From the NCBI RefSeq assembly GCF_028858725.1, contig NC_084759.1, forward strand, positions 84,178,944-84,242,943: DNA of 64,000 nucleotides, in the 5' to 3' direction. This document shows positions 26,188-39,854 of this stretch, in pieces. This DNA is from Colius striatus (taxonomy: Eukaryota > Chordata > Aves > Coliiformes > Coliidae). Positions within the stretch are counted from its first letter, which is position 1. Every line of letters begins with the position of its first letter. The notes beneath the pieces were generated by a model, which searched no databases, was not told the origin of the DNA, and saw only the letters and a list, made by a program, of their open reading frames with translations. The translations under genes and the position numbers were made by a program.

Positions 26188-26468
26188 TTCATGATTTATC
26201 CCCAGCCAGCAACTAAGTACCATGCAGCCACTCACTCACTCCTCCCCTCCCAGTTGGGTGCAGAGAAGAATTGTAAATAAAAAGTAAAACTTGTGGGTTG
26301 AGATAAGAACAGTTCAATAACTAAAATTAAATATTATAATAACAATAATGTTAAACTATAATATTAATTTTAATTAAAAAGAATATAACAAAAAGATAGA
26401 GAAATAAAATGCAGTAAAAGAGAAGTGATGCTCGATGCAACTGCTCAACACCTGCTGACGACCAAGGA
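26188..26468 (-). mobile_element. ERV LTR, 3' part (interrupted copy)
   Basis: Landmarks on the plus strand are TTATCCCCAGCCAGCAACTA, CAGCCACTCACTCACTCCTC, CTTGTGGGTTGAGATAAGAA, an AT-rich ATTAAA/ATAATA stretch and GTGATGCTCGATGCAACTGC. This is the reverse complement of the R/U5 side of a common avian LTR. The matching 5' side is at 27510-27806, and another element lies between. No viral genes remain here. Confidence 0.7.
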
Positions 26469-27509
26469 GTAATCTGCTGCTTAGTCATGGGTTTGTGTGG
26501 AGTCATTTCTAGTAATGGGGAAGGGGCTGTAAAGATGGCTTCTGTAAGAAGTTGCCCTAAACTCTCCCCAGCTCTGAGCCAGATCCACTTGTGGGGCTGA
26601 GACAATGAGGCACCTCCACTTTTCAAGAAGAAGACAAAAGAGGAGGTGGTAGAAGAAGTTGGATGAGGGAAAAGCAACCGTATGGACCTCAGGGTCAGTG
26701 AAGGAAGAGAGGAGGAGGTGTGCTGGAGGAGAAACCCCCCTGTACCTCGTGGTGAGACAGCAGCTGTCCCCCTGCAACCCATGGAGGGTAAAGGTGGAGC
26801 TGAGATCTGCTGGCTCTTCGTGAATGACCTCACGGCAGAAGGAGTGACTGTGCCTGTAGAGGGTATGGGAAGGTGGCATTGGAGCAGAAGGTGCCTGGAA
26901 TTCTGCTGCTGTGGAGATCTCCGCTGGAGGAATTTGTGCAGAAGCTGCAGCCCCTGGGATGGACTCATGCCAGAGAGGTTCATTAAGGACTGTATCCCAT
27001 GAGAATGACCCCATGTTGGAACAAGGGAAGAATGTGAGAAGTCTTCCTCCTATGAGGAGGAACAAGCGGCAGTGACTATTTCTGATGGACTGCCCACAAT
27101 CTCCATTCCCTGTCCCCCTGCACTCTTGAGGGAGAGGAGGTAGAGATATCTAAAGCAGGGAGCTGAGCCCAATAAGAAGGGAAGGACTGGGGAAGGATAT
27201 TTTAAACTGCTGGTTGTATTTTTTTTCTCATCATCCTGCTCTGGTTTTGCTTTCTGTCTGTTCTCTTTCTACTTGGTAGGGAATTAAACTGTTTTCTTCC
27301 ATAAGTCAAGTAGTCGAGTCTGTTTTGCCTGGAACCATAATAGGCAGTGAGCTCTCCCTGCCCCTATCTCAATCCACAGGACCCTTTGGTAGCTTTTCTC
27401 CACTCATCTCTCTGGGGCCTCCACCATCCTATGGAAGGTGGGGGTTTTAGGGGGTGGTGAGCAAACAGCTGCATGGTTCTCCATTGCCATCTGGGCTTAA
27501 ATCACAATA
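26469..27509 (+). mobile_element. Second ERV LTR inserted in the first
   Basis: It reads on the plus strand as a different LTR type: purine-rich repeated phrases (GGACTCATGCCAGAGAGG, AAGGACTGTATCCCATGAG, GGGAAGAATGTGAGAAGTC), a T-rich TATTTTTTTTCTCATCATCC, GAATTAAACTG as a poly(A)-signal-like stretch, CCTATCTCAATCCACAGGAC, and the terminus GGCTTAAATCACA at about 27505. The 5' limit is uncertain (26465-26490). The long open frames on the minus strand (26351-26983, 26481-27065) and plus strand (26682-27002) are chance frames in this repeat. Confidence 0.6.
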
Positions 27510-27806
27510 GCCTCCCTGTCAACTTCCTCCACTTTATATACTGGGCATGACATTCCATGGTATGGCATAGCCCTTTGGCTAGTTCAAGCCAGTTGCCCTG
27601 ACCATTCTCCCTCCCAGTTTCTTGTGTATCTGATTGTCAGCAGAGCCTGGGAAACTGAAAAATCCTAAACTTGAGATAAGCACTAATTAGCAACACCTAA
27701 AATATTCCTGTGTTATCAACACTATTCTCACAGTAAATCCAAAACACAGCCCTGTACCAGCTGCTAGGAAGAAAATTAACTCTGCTCCAACTAAAACCAG
27801 GACATT
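27510..27806 (-). mobile_element. ERV LTR, 5' (U3) part of the interrupted copy
   Basis: Plus-strand landmarks are CTTTATATACTGGGCATGAC, GGTATGGCATAGCCCTTTGG, CTGTGTTATCAACACTATTC and TAGGAAGAAAATTAACTCTG, ending near AAAACCAGGACA. On the minus strand this is the LTR start through the TATA-like element (TATATAAAG). It complements 26188-26468. Confidence 0.7.
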
Positions 27807-28077
27807 GCCATAAACCTTCTCCAGTCTGACCATGGCAAAGTCAAATGCGGAATGGTGTCATGAGGGAAGGATGGAGGGTCCTATGCCATGTGGAACTGTG
27901 AGGAGCCCACAGCAGAAGGGAGAAGCTGAGTATTACTTGGTGGTGGAGTCCAAGGCATCCCTGGAGACAGGATCAGGGAAGGGAAACTTTGAAGGAGGCA
28001 GGGAAGAGGTGATGATACTACAGAAAAACAAGCAGAGGATCATATACCTAGCAGAACATATGCCCAGAGCCTGGAAC

Positions 28078-28160
28078 AGAAATCAGGACTCCAGTTTTAG
28101 GTTTCTCTGCTATCAGCTGATAACTGTGACACCTGCTGTAAAGCATCTTGCCCCAGGTGA
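28078..28160 (+). mobile_element. Possible MIR-like remnant
   Basis: AAATCAGGACTCCAGTTTTA, CTCTGCTATCAGCTGATAAC and TGTGACAC.. loosely follow the MIR 5' core (GAGTCAGGACTCCTGG .. AGCTCTGCCACTGAC .. TGTGTGAC). The match is weak and alternatives are not excluded. Confidence 0.3.
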
Positions 28161-29801
28161 ATGTTGCTCTGCTGAGAAGGGGATAACTCTTCTGCATGAA
28201 ATTCTTTCAACTCAGACGGCCTAGGTCTCTGAAACAGAGGTACAGATTACAATATCCAGATGGTTATTTTTCTTTTTGTTTCTTTTCATAAAACAACAAT
28301 TTAAACTAAAGAAATGAAAAAAAAAAAAATCCAAAATATCGTAGTTTATGATTGGGTAAGAACTGGGTAACATATATAATTTTAATTTGTCTATTGCTAA
28401 TTGTGAATGTTACAGATATTATTATCTTTATTTACATGTTGCACACAATTTGGTTTTTTCCACAAGAATCCAACTTCATTAGCAGCAATTGATGATTCTC
28501 TATCTGAATCAACTGAATTTATGTGTGCTGAGCGGGCATTTGTATGTATTTATATACTATGTACTTATATATTGTATATTTATCCTTTCTGTTTAACAGT
28601 GGCCTTGTGTCTTGTTTACTGCACTTTATTAAATCCCTGCAATGAAAATAAAACATTATTAATTCCCTCATAGGATTTTCTATAGCTATCTGCATTATAG
28701 TATCTTAGTGCTTGATAGTTATTGCGTTCACATCGTTGCATTGGTGGCTGAGATGAGAAGGAATCAAATCCCATTCTCAGAAAGCTTTAACACAGAACAA
28801 TTAAAGTAAAATAAATGCCAATTATTTTCACTATGTCATTTGACAGCCTTTGACTTACTATAGTTTTGATAATCTATTTCTACATAGTGTATAATGCATC
28901 CACAGCAGCTGCAAAGGTATAAATCCAGAGTCAAGCTGAATGGGTGGTTTACTTCTGTAAGGCAGTAGAGACAAGCCAGTGTTGCTTTGCCATAGGGACA
29001 GAAGCCAGAGAAAGAAGCAGAGCTATCAGAGTGGTCTCACAGAAGGTGTGAAGGAAAACAATTTTTCCCTCTTGGAAGTGTCAGATTTGAATAGATCCCA
29101 GAGAACCAGGTTTGCTGCTTCTACTGCAAGCAGAGGTAGGGTGGAAAAGATGAAAAGAGCAACTGATACTTCCAAGAGTTTTACTTCTTCACAGCCACAC
29201 ACACTGCCCTACATCCCCCCAACTTTCTCAACATCACAGTCAGCTCATCTTTCCAAAACCTCAATCAAGGCAGAGTAGTCAGTGGAGCACTGGCACTTTG
29301 AAATTATCTTTTTCCCTATTCCTACTCTTCTGACACATTCTACTGCCTTTTTTCTATATGCTTGTAGACAACCCTAAATATACAATTGACAAAACAATGT
29401 ATGTAGTTTTGTGCATGTCATAGTTTGTGAAGTCCTCTGTCAACATTCTTTTGCTCAGTATTAAAACCTATTTGTTTCAAAAGGCAATTAACATCTTTGT
29501 TAGTGTGTAACTTAAGCTTTTCTCTTCCTTATAATATTAAATGATACAATAGTTGTTCCAAATACCTCAGTTGAATTGTTCCTTTTAAAAGACAGCAGTA
29601 ATTGTCAATCAGCTTTCATTGTCTGAAGTGCTTACCTTTCAGCTCTGCTAAATATTTTCCTTTTCCTTCTTGCTTTTTCAAAAGCTCGATTTGGAACATC
29701 ACATAAATTGCCTTGTTGTTTTTCCAGTTTTAAATAATCCAGTTAAAAGTCATTTTGCCCAGAGATAAATGCTGTTCAAAACCACAGGGGTGGCTATAAA
29801 G

Positions 29802-29822
29802 AAAAAAAAAAAAAAAAAAAAA
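29802..29822. repeat. A21 homopolymer
   Basis: An uninterrupted run of 21 A; no retrogene or SINE body is seen before it. Confidence 0.9.
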
Positions 29823-30530
29823 GCTGTCAGAGGTACAAAGAAAACTGTTTGTCTACTGTATATAAAGACATAAAATGGAAAGTCAAGAGAGAGTAGGAAG
29901 GAAGGGTCAAGGAAACTTCAGAGAAGTCAGATTAAAATGAGATAGAAGGAAACAAGATAGTGTGGGTGAGACTAGGACAACTTTTCAAGGGAGAATGCCT
30001 AGAAAATGTCTTCATACGTCTAACAGACATATTTTTTTCAGATTAGTATCTCCCTGTTATATGCATGCGGCACTGGCTTTTTCCAAGAGTGCCTCAAGCA
30101 CAGAATATTATTTTTTTTTTCTTCCCAAAGTAGTACATTTAGACCAGTGAATTCTGTGGAGACAATAGAACAAAGAGTCATCTAAAATCCATTTTAGCAT
30201 ATTTGAGTTTAAATCAGCAAGACTCACAGTTGGGGTAGATAGCAAAATAACACTTGTATCATTCTGGTGAATTTACACAGAGATAATTCAAATAGGAACA
30301 TTAAAGAAAATGGTAAGCTTAGTTGTTCATGGTGAGGAGCAAGGACAGGGGAAATGGCAGTCATCATTACGCAGACACAAGGAAAATGGAAATCAAGCAG
30401 GGAGCAGAAAAAGAGTAGCAGCAGTGTGAGAAGAAAAGGCAAAGAATGGAAACATTCAGCAACTCCTCAGGAATATCTTAGATTCAATCTGCTTTCAGCT
30501 TCAGTTTGTTAGTTAACTTCAGCAACAATT

Positions 30531-30556
30531 GTCACTAGCTAAGGTCACTAGCTAAG
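30531..30556. repeat. Perfect 13-bp tandem duplication
   Basis: GTCACTAGCTAAG occurs twice with no gap and no mismatch. Confidence 0.9.
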
Positions 30557-33500
30557 CAAGACAACAGTTAAGAATTTCTGTCTGCAATAGGAGACACGCC
30601 TCCCAAACTTGACGGTGGTTTAAAATCTACTGGATGTGAAAGAAATGTGACAAGTCAAGAACTTGGGGTGCCACTTCTGAGTAGTTGAAGGAGAAGAAGT
30701 GGCAATGGATTTTCCTGAATGTGGCAAACTCCTTATGATAAGTAGAGTGATAAACTGGATACAGATCAAGTACTGTGTATATGGGGACTAAAAGGAGCAC
30801 ACATCTGTCCAGTTATAATTCCTTATAAAATGAGTTATCTGTCACTGCCTTTTTAGGAGTCCTTAACTGGGATTATTCATATTAACCCCTTGAGATCTGA
30901 ATGTGGTATATAAATCACTTGTTGGTATCCTGTTCCTCATATGTTCATTTAAGGTAGGCAGGCTTGTCAGTTTTGGCAGTGCAGCATTAGAAACTGTACT
31001 TGCAGCAGCAAACTTCAGTCCTGTTTTTTAAGCCATGCTCAAGACATGACCTGCAAAGCCTGCTGTAGAGTTGAGTGTATGCCTAGTGCAAATTCAATGC
31101 TGCAAGATTTTTACAACAATTCTCTAAAGAGTTCTGCTAAGGATGTAAGAACACGGTTTTGAAAGGCTTTATAAGCCGGTCAAACCAGCACAAATAATCA
31201 AGCAGATGTAATGGTCACTTTTATTTCCTCAAGATTAGTCCTCTATGAAAACTGAAATCTACTGTCTATAAAACAGCTCAAAGAAACAACTGGAGATGAT
31301 GTAACTTAGGTAAACCATCTCTTTATCTAACTTTACTATTGAAAGCATTAAATGTTCACTGTATGTATTACTGCTATCTCTACTTATGATAAATAAAAAG
31401 AGAGTATACAAACACCAAGTTACTACAGTATTCTTCTTCCCTTGCCACAGCCTGGTATTGAATTTTACCCTACATAATTTGCTGAGGTGCCACACTACAG
31501 AGAACAGAGAAAACTCTTCTTTATCCAATTTACTTACTAGCTTTGTATCTCCAGTGAAAACCTGAACAAACATAAGCTGCTGCTTGAAGTAGGACACATT
31601 TGTTTACTTTCCTTCCTTTTTGTATGTGTGTGTAAATTTATTCCTTCATTAATTCATCAGTTTGCTCATCAATTGAAAGACTGCTTTTATTTTTCTTAAA
31701 GAAACACTCAAGTCTTCCCTTTAAGTTTTTTAAGTGAGCTCCTGGAAGTCTTAGGGGTTTTTTTAAGAAACAAAGGAGTGCCACACAAAATTGGACAGAA
31801 AGCAAGGGCTTTAGTCCATTGAACCAGGAAGAGCAATTTTATTAAAATTGTATGAGCAGTCTAATGTAAAAGGTAAATGAAACATGGTCTTACTGATCTT
31901 TAAAGGTTTAATGGGATTTTCATTTCTATTATCACATTGAAGGAGAGCTCATTTTTCTGTTTGTGGCTTAGGATGCACAAAGTAAATGGGTCCCTAGGAG
32001 AAAAAAATATCCTCAGCACAAACATGGCTCACTCGCAAAAAGGAATAGTGAGCAAGCAGTGCCATCTACAGTCTGTGCTCCTGTGTTCATGAACAAGACT
32101 GGTTACCATGGTCGTCTCCTTCAGGCACAGTCTAGTGTAACTGAATGTCTCTCAGCAGCCTGCAGTACCCATCTGAATATCTATTCGGCATGCACAGAAT
32201 AAATTTAGTATTTTCCATTATTTCTTCGGCAATGAGCTCTTTCTAGCATGCTCAACAATCTGAGGGTTTCTCTGAAGAAGGAAGAGTATTTTATTTTGCA
32301 TTTTTTAACTAAAATCTCTAAAGGGCTGCACAGTATTCTGAGACCAAGAGGTTCCAATGTTGAAAGGAAAATAAAACCTTAACATAAATTTAAAATACCT
32401 TCAGTGAAGAGGCATCAAATCAGTAACATATATCCATGATATCCTACCAGGCAAAAAAAAAGAAAAAAGAAAAAAAGAAAAAAAAAATCCCGGTAGGCAA
32501 GAAAGCAATGATTATAAAGAATATTTAAATCAACAAAAAGCACAACTGAATTGCAGAACTTACTGCCTGTGGTTACTGTGGAGCCAGGGTTATATGGTTT
32601 CAGGAAGGAGTTAGAGCACTGCACAGATGGGAGCAGCTGGACCTTAAATGCTATTAAAAAGAGGAGTCTGGATGCCATTTGCTTTTCAAGGAAAGCCCTA
32701 AATCTCTGAGCTCCTTTGTGAGTTCTTGCACAGTGTTGCTTGTGTTCATTCTCTAGTCACCTGTATTTGCTGCTAATATAGACATGATGATAAACTACAG
32801 TGGACTTTCTCCTGACTCCATGCATCCATTACACTTTGCATTTGTAGAAAAAGCTGAACATGCTTTCAAGAACTAATCCTAATACGATACTAAAATCTCT
32901 AATGCAAATGAATTAAAAAACAGGCCAACAAAGGTCTAGTAAACCATAATTAATGGTAACCAAAATAATGGGCTATGCGTGGGATGTCCTTTACTGTAAT
33001 GCATGTGGAAAGAAAGTTTGTCTTGTTAGATGTTTCCCCAGAAAAATCAGAAGATAGTCATGCAGGCTTAGAGATGGAGAAGGTGGCTGCAGCAGAAGAT
33101 ATCAGAACAAGAGTAAAGAGATTTTGTCATTGAATTTACATTGCATAGGGATAAAAGGAACTGATAACAGTGATTGCATTAACAAGTCTATGGTCTCTTT
33201 TTTGGAGAACCCAGATAGATGTCTTTCTACATTTACCCCAATTATTTAAAGTTGCGAGGACTCTGTAACTGACTTTATAAGAGACAGAAATGTAGACACT
33301 CCCTTTCATCAGAAGGTGCTGAGTAGGATTTATATATTTTCTTTCATTTCATTTTATGCCTAAAAGCAAATTCTCATTGTTAATCACAAAATACATCATC
33401 ACAACTAGTCTCATTCAAGTTACACTTTTCCTCTTATTAATTTCAAGATTCTTCCATATTCTGAGCAGACTTGGGTGTGCTGGCACCTTCATTGTTTTCC

Positions 33501-36500
33501 ACTTCCTTTTATTTCTTACTATCACATTTCCCTTTGGCCTTTAGAATTGCAGCAGCCTCTAAATGGTTAGTGAACACCAGATAAGCTGCATGAGATTCGC
33601 ATGGTACCAGTTTGAAGCTATTCTTTTTTTCTGCTTTCAAAGGAATGAGACCTGATAGTTTCCACTTAAAATGTGTTCATTTAAAGGCTACCACATTCAT
33701 TCTGGAGTTCTCATAGGACTTGCCTTCTTCTCAGATATAATCAAAGGAGGCTTCCAATGTTAATCTCAGTTCTTTTAATCAAAAGAATGCAAATCTTACC
33801 GCCCTATCTGAGTTTGACAACAGAAGGACTGATTACTACTTAGGGACAGGGGTTATGCTAAGCTTGTCTTCCAGGGTAGAAATATTTTATAGCTTTACAC
33901 TGTCTGTAAGATGCTATCCTATTTCCCTTCCTCATTATCATCATCACTGATCATGTTCATGTTTGACTCTTGGATTGTACAGTAGTAGTACTGAATGACC
34001 ATTTTTATTGCAAAGACTATATATAGCCTTGTCTCTAATAATTTTATTCCTGCTAGGGACTTTATGAACAAATTTTAATTTAATGTAGGGTGTATTTTCT
34101 ATTGTAAAGTACATGTAACTAGTCTGGAAGTGGTATTCAATAAGGATAATGTGCCACATTGTTTGTTGTTTATGGACTTACTCAATTCTTGATGCGTGTT
34201 TCTGGTTAATTAAAAAATAACACTGCTTTTCAAGATGATGTTCTGTCTATATTCTGTTTAGGATAATTTCTACATTTTCTGTTGCTGTCCTTAATATTGT
34301 TCACATATACCCTAGCTGCTATGAATAAGATCATACCAACCATTCTGGATTGGAATGCTAACAGAAAGCAGCTAAAAACCAGAGAGATGTATAAAAAATA
34401 ACTATTCAGAAATCAGGTTAGGGACCAAAGTAGATGATTAATAGTCTAGTGAATGTGACTGAAGTGAAGCTCGGTGGTTTTCTTCAATATGAATTAGACC
34501 CCTTCCTGTTCATAGTACATTTTATACAAATATAAGTAGTCAATGTTATGCAAAAGTAAATCTATAATAGTAGAGCTGACAGTGAATAAGTTCTGAAAAC
34601 TCAACTTTTATTGATGAATCATGGATGTGTTTCAATCTTTTAAGGAATGAAAATCTGAGATACAACAGGAACTGTGAATGGATCTTCCTCTGTCTTCAAG
34701 CTAACAGATATGACAGAGACTTTAAAAGATGTTAAAACCTACTTTACGGAAGTCATCTCCCCTATGCTGGGATCCACTGACTCTTGCCCAAAGTATTCAA
34801 CACATAATCAATACACAATACATCAATCTATAGACTCAAATTTAAAGTAATGTTATTAGAAGTACCCTACCACTTAGTCCGCCTAAAAATATGTATACCT
34901 GAAAATTCAAATTTCAGAGCAATGGATGACAAGGCATTTAATAAGCTGTGTTGATTTGGGCTTTTTTTTTTCTTTTTACTTAAGCCAGAACAAAACCAAA
35001 ACTCTATTTCAAAGCTCTGATGGGTTTGCACTAGAACTGAAGCTGAAACAGTTACAGTCACAACTGAATCCAAGCTAGAATGGGCCAAAGGCGTTTGTTA
35101 TGTGAGCCCTAGAACCCAAATGCCAAAGAATAATAATATAATCCCAGGATGAGTTTATAAATTCAATGATGATCTGTTATTTTGCTCTGGTCATTCTTAT
35201 CTGTCTAATACCTTTTCTTTGACTGGCCCATTTTTTTTTCCTATCAAATTAACCGCAATATCATTTTGGCTCATGTAAAATTTGCATGAGTGAACTATGA
35301 AACACTAAACTATATTAAAAAAGAAAATTACTGGGATAAAATCAGGGAAATTTTACAGTTTACATTTCTCTTGCTGCACTTTTCAGACAAGCTAACACTA
35401 GCCAAAATTTCCCAACTAATATATATTTCATTTTAAACTCTCAGGCTAGACACGATATTATTGAATCTGCCTTAGAAAACATAAAAGCTGATTCTGTCCC
35501 TTTTGAGCCTTTGCAGCACAAGATGTCATTCAGGGAAGCTTAGATTGAAGGAAAATTTGAGTGTATGGAAGCAGCCTACCATCAACTGAAAAAGTCTTGC
35601 ACAGATTTATCTTGAAACTCCCTGGGAACAAGTGGAAATGTGGGGGAAGAGGGAGAAGAATCACACCAAGTGTTGCAGGCTAGTTTAAGCTGTTTTGAGG
35701 TCTGATTTCTGTCCTGAAATACTTGCTTGGTGTTTTAATTTAGTCAGATGCTTTGTCAGAAAAAAAGCAGAATTGGAAAATCATTAATTTTGCATATTTT
35801 TTTTATGTTGGCAGATCCAATATGGACTTTTTCAAGAAAATATTCAGAAAAAAATGCAGGTTTACGTTTTCATAAACCTTTATTTTTAGTCTTCTGTCAC
35901 TCCTCTTAATCTGAGCATGTTTATCAGCACCATTCCTCTTGGGCTGCCTTTGTAGAGATATAATGTATTCTGATCTCATAGTGTCTATTCATCTATAATG
36001 CTGTTGAGTCAGTTGCAGGCGTATTTGAACATTTGATAGTTTAACCTTGACATAAATGGTAGTTGAATATCTTTTTCACCCCACCCAAATATGTTCCTGA
36101 CGAGTCATCAATTTTTACTTCCATTCCCCTGTCATTATTATACTTCCATTTTTACAGCAGAAAATTTCCCCCTTTAAAATACTGTTCATTATCCAGAAAT
36201 AAATGACACTGCCATCATGCTTAATAGACATTAGTTTTGTGAGAGTGTTCGCAGTGTGCTTGTGGGTGAGTGCATATTCTTTCTGAAATTTTATCTCAAA
36301 GCTTAGCTGAAAATCTGCTTTTTGGTTCCAAGCAAGAATGCAAGTGCATTCATAAGGAAAATACAGCTAGTAAAAATGTTTTTAGAAATGCACTCAGAAT
36401 CATATGGTGACTAGCCTTATCATTCTATCTTCTCATACTGATGTAGTGGTGCCTCATGTAACACAGCCCTGTACTAATATAGGTCAGAAATGCAGATTGA

Positions 36501-39500
36501 TCTAAAGGTAGTTTTTAGGTGCCACCTGAATAATGGATAATTATTCCCTGGCATGAGCCTATACATCACTTGGAAGCTGAAACTACATAGAGGTTAAAGT
36601 GTGCAGTTTCATAAGCTGATTGTGGTTCTCAGACTAGAAGCTAGGCCCCTTTGAATCAGAAAGTAGTATGATCCCTTGCCAGTCATGAAGATATTTTGAA
36701 TGATATAAGGAGATATGCATAAATTGACTAAAGATTAAACTAAAAAGACACAGAGTCAAAGAGATAGCACTTCCCATTACTATTACATTTTTTTTATTGT
36801 TAAAATACATATTCCTACCCAGCAATCTTTCTGGATAGCTTAATAGCCTATAAATTATATCTTTTTCAATCTACAATAAATTTACATCGCTAATAATTTC
36901 CTCTTTTTTTCTTCCTTTTGTTTTTTTCTTTCAATTTACCGTATGAAAAGACTTACCAATGAATTTTCTTAGCCTGCATAATAAGTGAACTGACAAAAAG
37001 AAGTCTTGTTATGATAATGGCATATACAGTGAGGGTTTTTTATGGTTTTTCTCCAGAAGATTATGTATTTGTCAGTAATTTGCCAAAGTATACTAGAACT
37101 ATAAAACTGAAAAGCTAGAATGCCTGCAGATGCCAAAAGACTGGAATTAATTAAATATATGGAGTAATAAGTAATGAAAAGCTTTTATGCACTACAGTCA
37201 ATAAAAAATACAGTCATAATTAACCAATAGTGAAATATTCAGGAACAAAAGTTTATAAAGCTCAAATGATGGAAGAAATTACAGTTAACTTTACAATTCT
37301 ATTGTTACTGGGAGGAAAAAAAATAAGCTTGATATAAGAAGATTCAGTTTTATGTAGCTTCTTTGTTTGCCATATTTCCTCAAATATGCTAACAAATTTT
37401 TAGACTCATCTGTGTAGATCCCCAGGATCATAGCTACAATTTATAAAATCAGGTTTTTAAGTTACTTAATTATATCAAATTATATATAGTGATATTAATC
37501 TTTTACATTCTAAAATGTCAATTAATCAGAATGAATTACTTTGCTAAGTCTTTTAATATTCTTGTAGAAACAAGAAAAATCCAATTTTATGATATCTTTT
37601 AAGAGAAAAATTGTTTCAGTATTTTTATGTTATATTTGAGCATATTGTGAAGCAGGCAAGGAATTTGATTTGTTCTGCATATGGATGAAAGTTTCTTGTA
37701 CTAAAGCAAGAGACTTACTATGCTACTAAATTTTAAGTCCAAAAAAGTTGTTTAAAATAATCTAGATTGCACTACCCCACAACCATAATAGCAACTAGAA
37801 GCAAAGCAACATCATAATCTCAAATTTTTCAATTTGTCAAACTTAGATTGTTTCTTCCCCAGTAACATCTCTTTTATTAGTTTTCCCTGCAGGTACCACT
37901 GAATGTTTCAGTTTGGCTTTGTACTCTGACAGGGATTTTCCCAGTATGCTTCTCTCATTGCTGTCTTAAATCTAGTAGCCAGCAAGGTGACTGCCCTGTG
38001 TGGTTGCTGTGGGTTAGGTTGCTTCTCTTTCCTTCTAAATAATCTATTTTTAAATTTCTGTTTCTTTTGACATTTTCCTTCATTGCTACTTGTTTACTGC
38101 TTTCTTACTTGCTGCTTATTTGCTTTACTGAAAATGTTCCTGGTATGAGTAAATCCTAGTTTAAAAAAGTAAAGTAAAAAAATTAAGTAAAAAAAGAGAG
38201 TGGATATGAAACAATATCATCCCAGGGGAAGGAGAGTTTATTAGCACAGATAGAATGGTTTTAAAGTAACGTAATAAAAGTACTCAGCTACCCTAACAAA
38301 ATTATATGGAAGAAAATAAAATAACTTGCAGTAATTTGCAGTAAATGCTTCATAGAAGATCTGTGAAAAATTATGAGAAAAATTAATCATATGGAAAAAA
38401 ATATTACCAAGTATTTAAGAAGCTAACACAAAGCAAAAGTTGTCCTACCTACCCTACGAAATAGATTAAAGTCATAAATGAGTATAAAATATGGAGAGTT
38501 ACCTGTGAGGAGTCAAATATTTTACCGATGTTTGACAAATAACGCCACCTGAGTATTATTGTATATACTAAATAACATCCTTAAGTCTTAAGATTTGGAT
38601 GTCAGGGACATTTTGTAACCTTCTGAGAATACAGAACTCTATTGCTGGAGTAAACCATCTAAAAATGTTGGGGAAAGGGAACATGAGATTATGTGATGGA
38701 TAAACAACATGTTTAATAATAACATTTAGTGCTGCTAAATGTATCTGCAAAATTCTCATTTTCATATACTAATGAGAATTTCTTGTCAGCCTCCAGTAAA
38801 TTCCGTGTTTCATGTTTATTTGTTCGTTTATCTCAAAATTGTACTCACAGGATCTTCAAGTACAGTCAAAAGTTGATACTGCGAATCCTCCCATTTCTTG
38901 CCCTGTGTTCCAATATTTTAGCAGTGTCCCATTGACTTTTTCACCAGCTCAATTTTCAAAGCACTGCCTAAGGTACAAAACCTGCTTTTTACCACTTTCA
39001 CATTTCACATCTGCCACATCGGAGCAGAAGAGAAGAAAATCTTTTTAATTGTGCTTCCCAAAAGCAGTGATCTGTTCTCTCCCCTGACACCCTCCAAACA
39101 CATTTTTATTTTCTTTACTACAAATGCAGCAAAGATCATTGTACTTTCTCAGTAGGCTACAGAGAGCTTACAAGAAAATTAACATCTCAAATGTGGCTCA
39201 GTGGTATATTAGTGTCTGAGATCTGGCAAGAGGTCAAGACAATGGAATTTAGATCTGGGACTAGAGAGCACAATGTCTCATAAGAAGGGAGGCTTTCACC
39301 ATGATAATAAATGGATGCCAAACAAGAAGGAGTCCTTAGACAATTTAGACATAGATTTCAAAGGCATCCTCCAAAAACCTCCTCTAACCCTTTCCCATGA
39401 ATGCTTATTGAAGTATCCTGCTCCTCAACAGCTTGTCTGCAGGGAACTGCCATTTGACAGATCATTACCAGAACTATGTAGTAAAATCATGTTATAAAGC

Positions 39501-39854
39501 CATGTTATTCTACCCTTCAGGTAAACTTAAACAGCAAACACCTGTGTACAGTCAGCTCATTTCTACATTTTTGTGGGACCCAGTTGACTATGTAAGGTAG
39601 CTGCTTTATTCAGAGCAAGACATGAATCAAAAATTCAGATGTGGATGTAGAATATGCAGACTTCAATTTCCCAAAGCAAGAGATAAGTTTTGTTCTATTT
39701 TTACTTGTAGAGTAAGTGTTCAGTGTCATTTACAGCTTGATAGGATGGGATGGGATTCATCTTTCCTGTAAGGGCACTGGAATATTTGGGAGTAGACTAG
39801 CAAACTTAATAAAGAGGTCTTTAAACTAAGGTACTTGGGGGGTGGGGGGGAGAA

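Larger units (their letters stand above)
27807..39854. other. Long AT-rich intergenic stretch
   Basis: No gene, tRNA or LINE is recognised over about 12 kb. A moderately GC-rich block (27830-28220) has a 130-residue open frame with no known domain; part of it may be an old SINE. A-rich tracts occur at 29802-29822 and 32453-32487. A perfect 13-bp duplication lies at 30531-30556. Confidence 0.5.

Noticed and set aside
26351..27065. Two long minus-strand open frames (210 and 194 residues)
   Set aside because: Both lie within the inserted LTR and read against its orientation; Ser/Pro-rich composition with no domain.
27832..28224. 130-residue plus-strand open frame
   Set aside because: No domain, no conserved motif and no splice or promoter context; it starts at the edge of an LTR in a GC-richer block.
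39836..39850. G-run GGGGGGTGGGGGGG as a G-quadruplex
   Set aside because: Only two G-runs with a single-base loop, so a four-tract quadruplex is not clearly supported.
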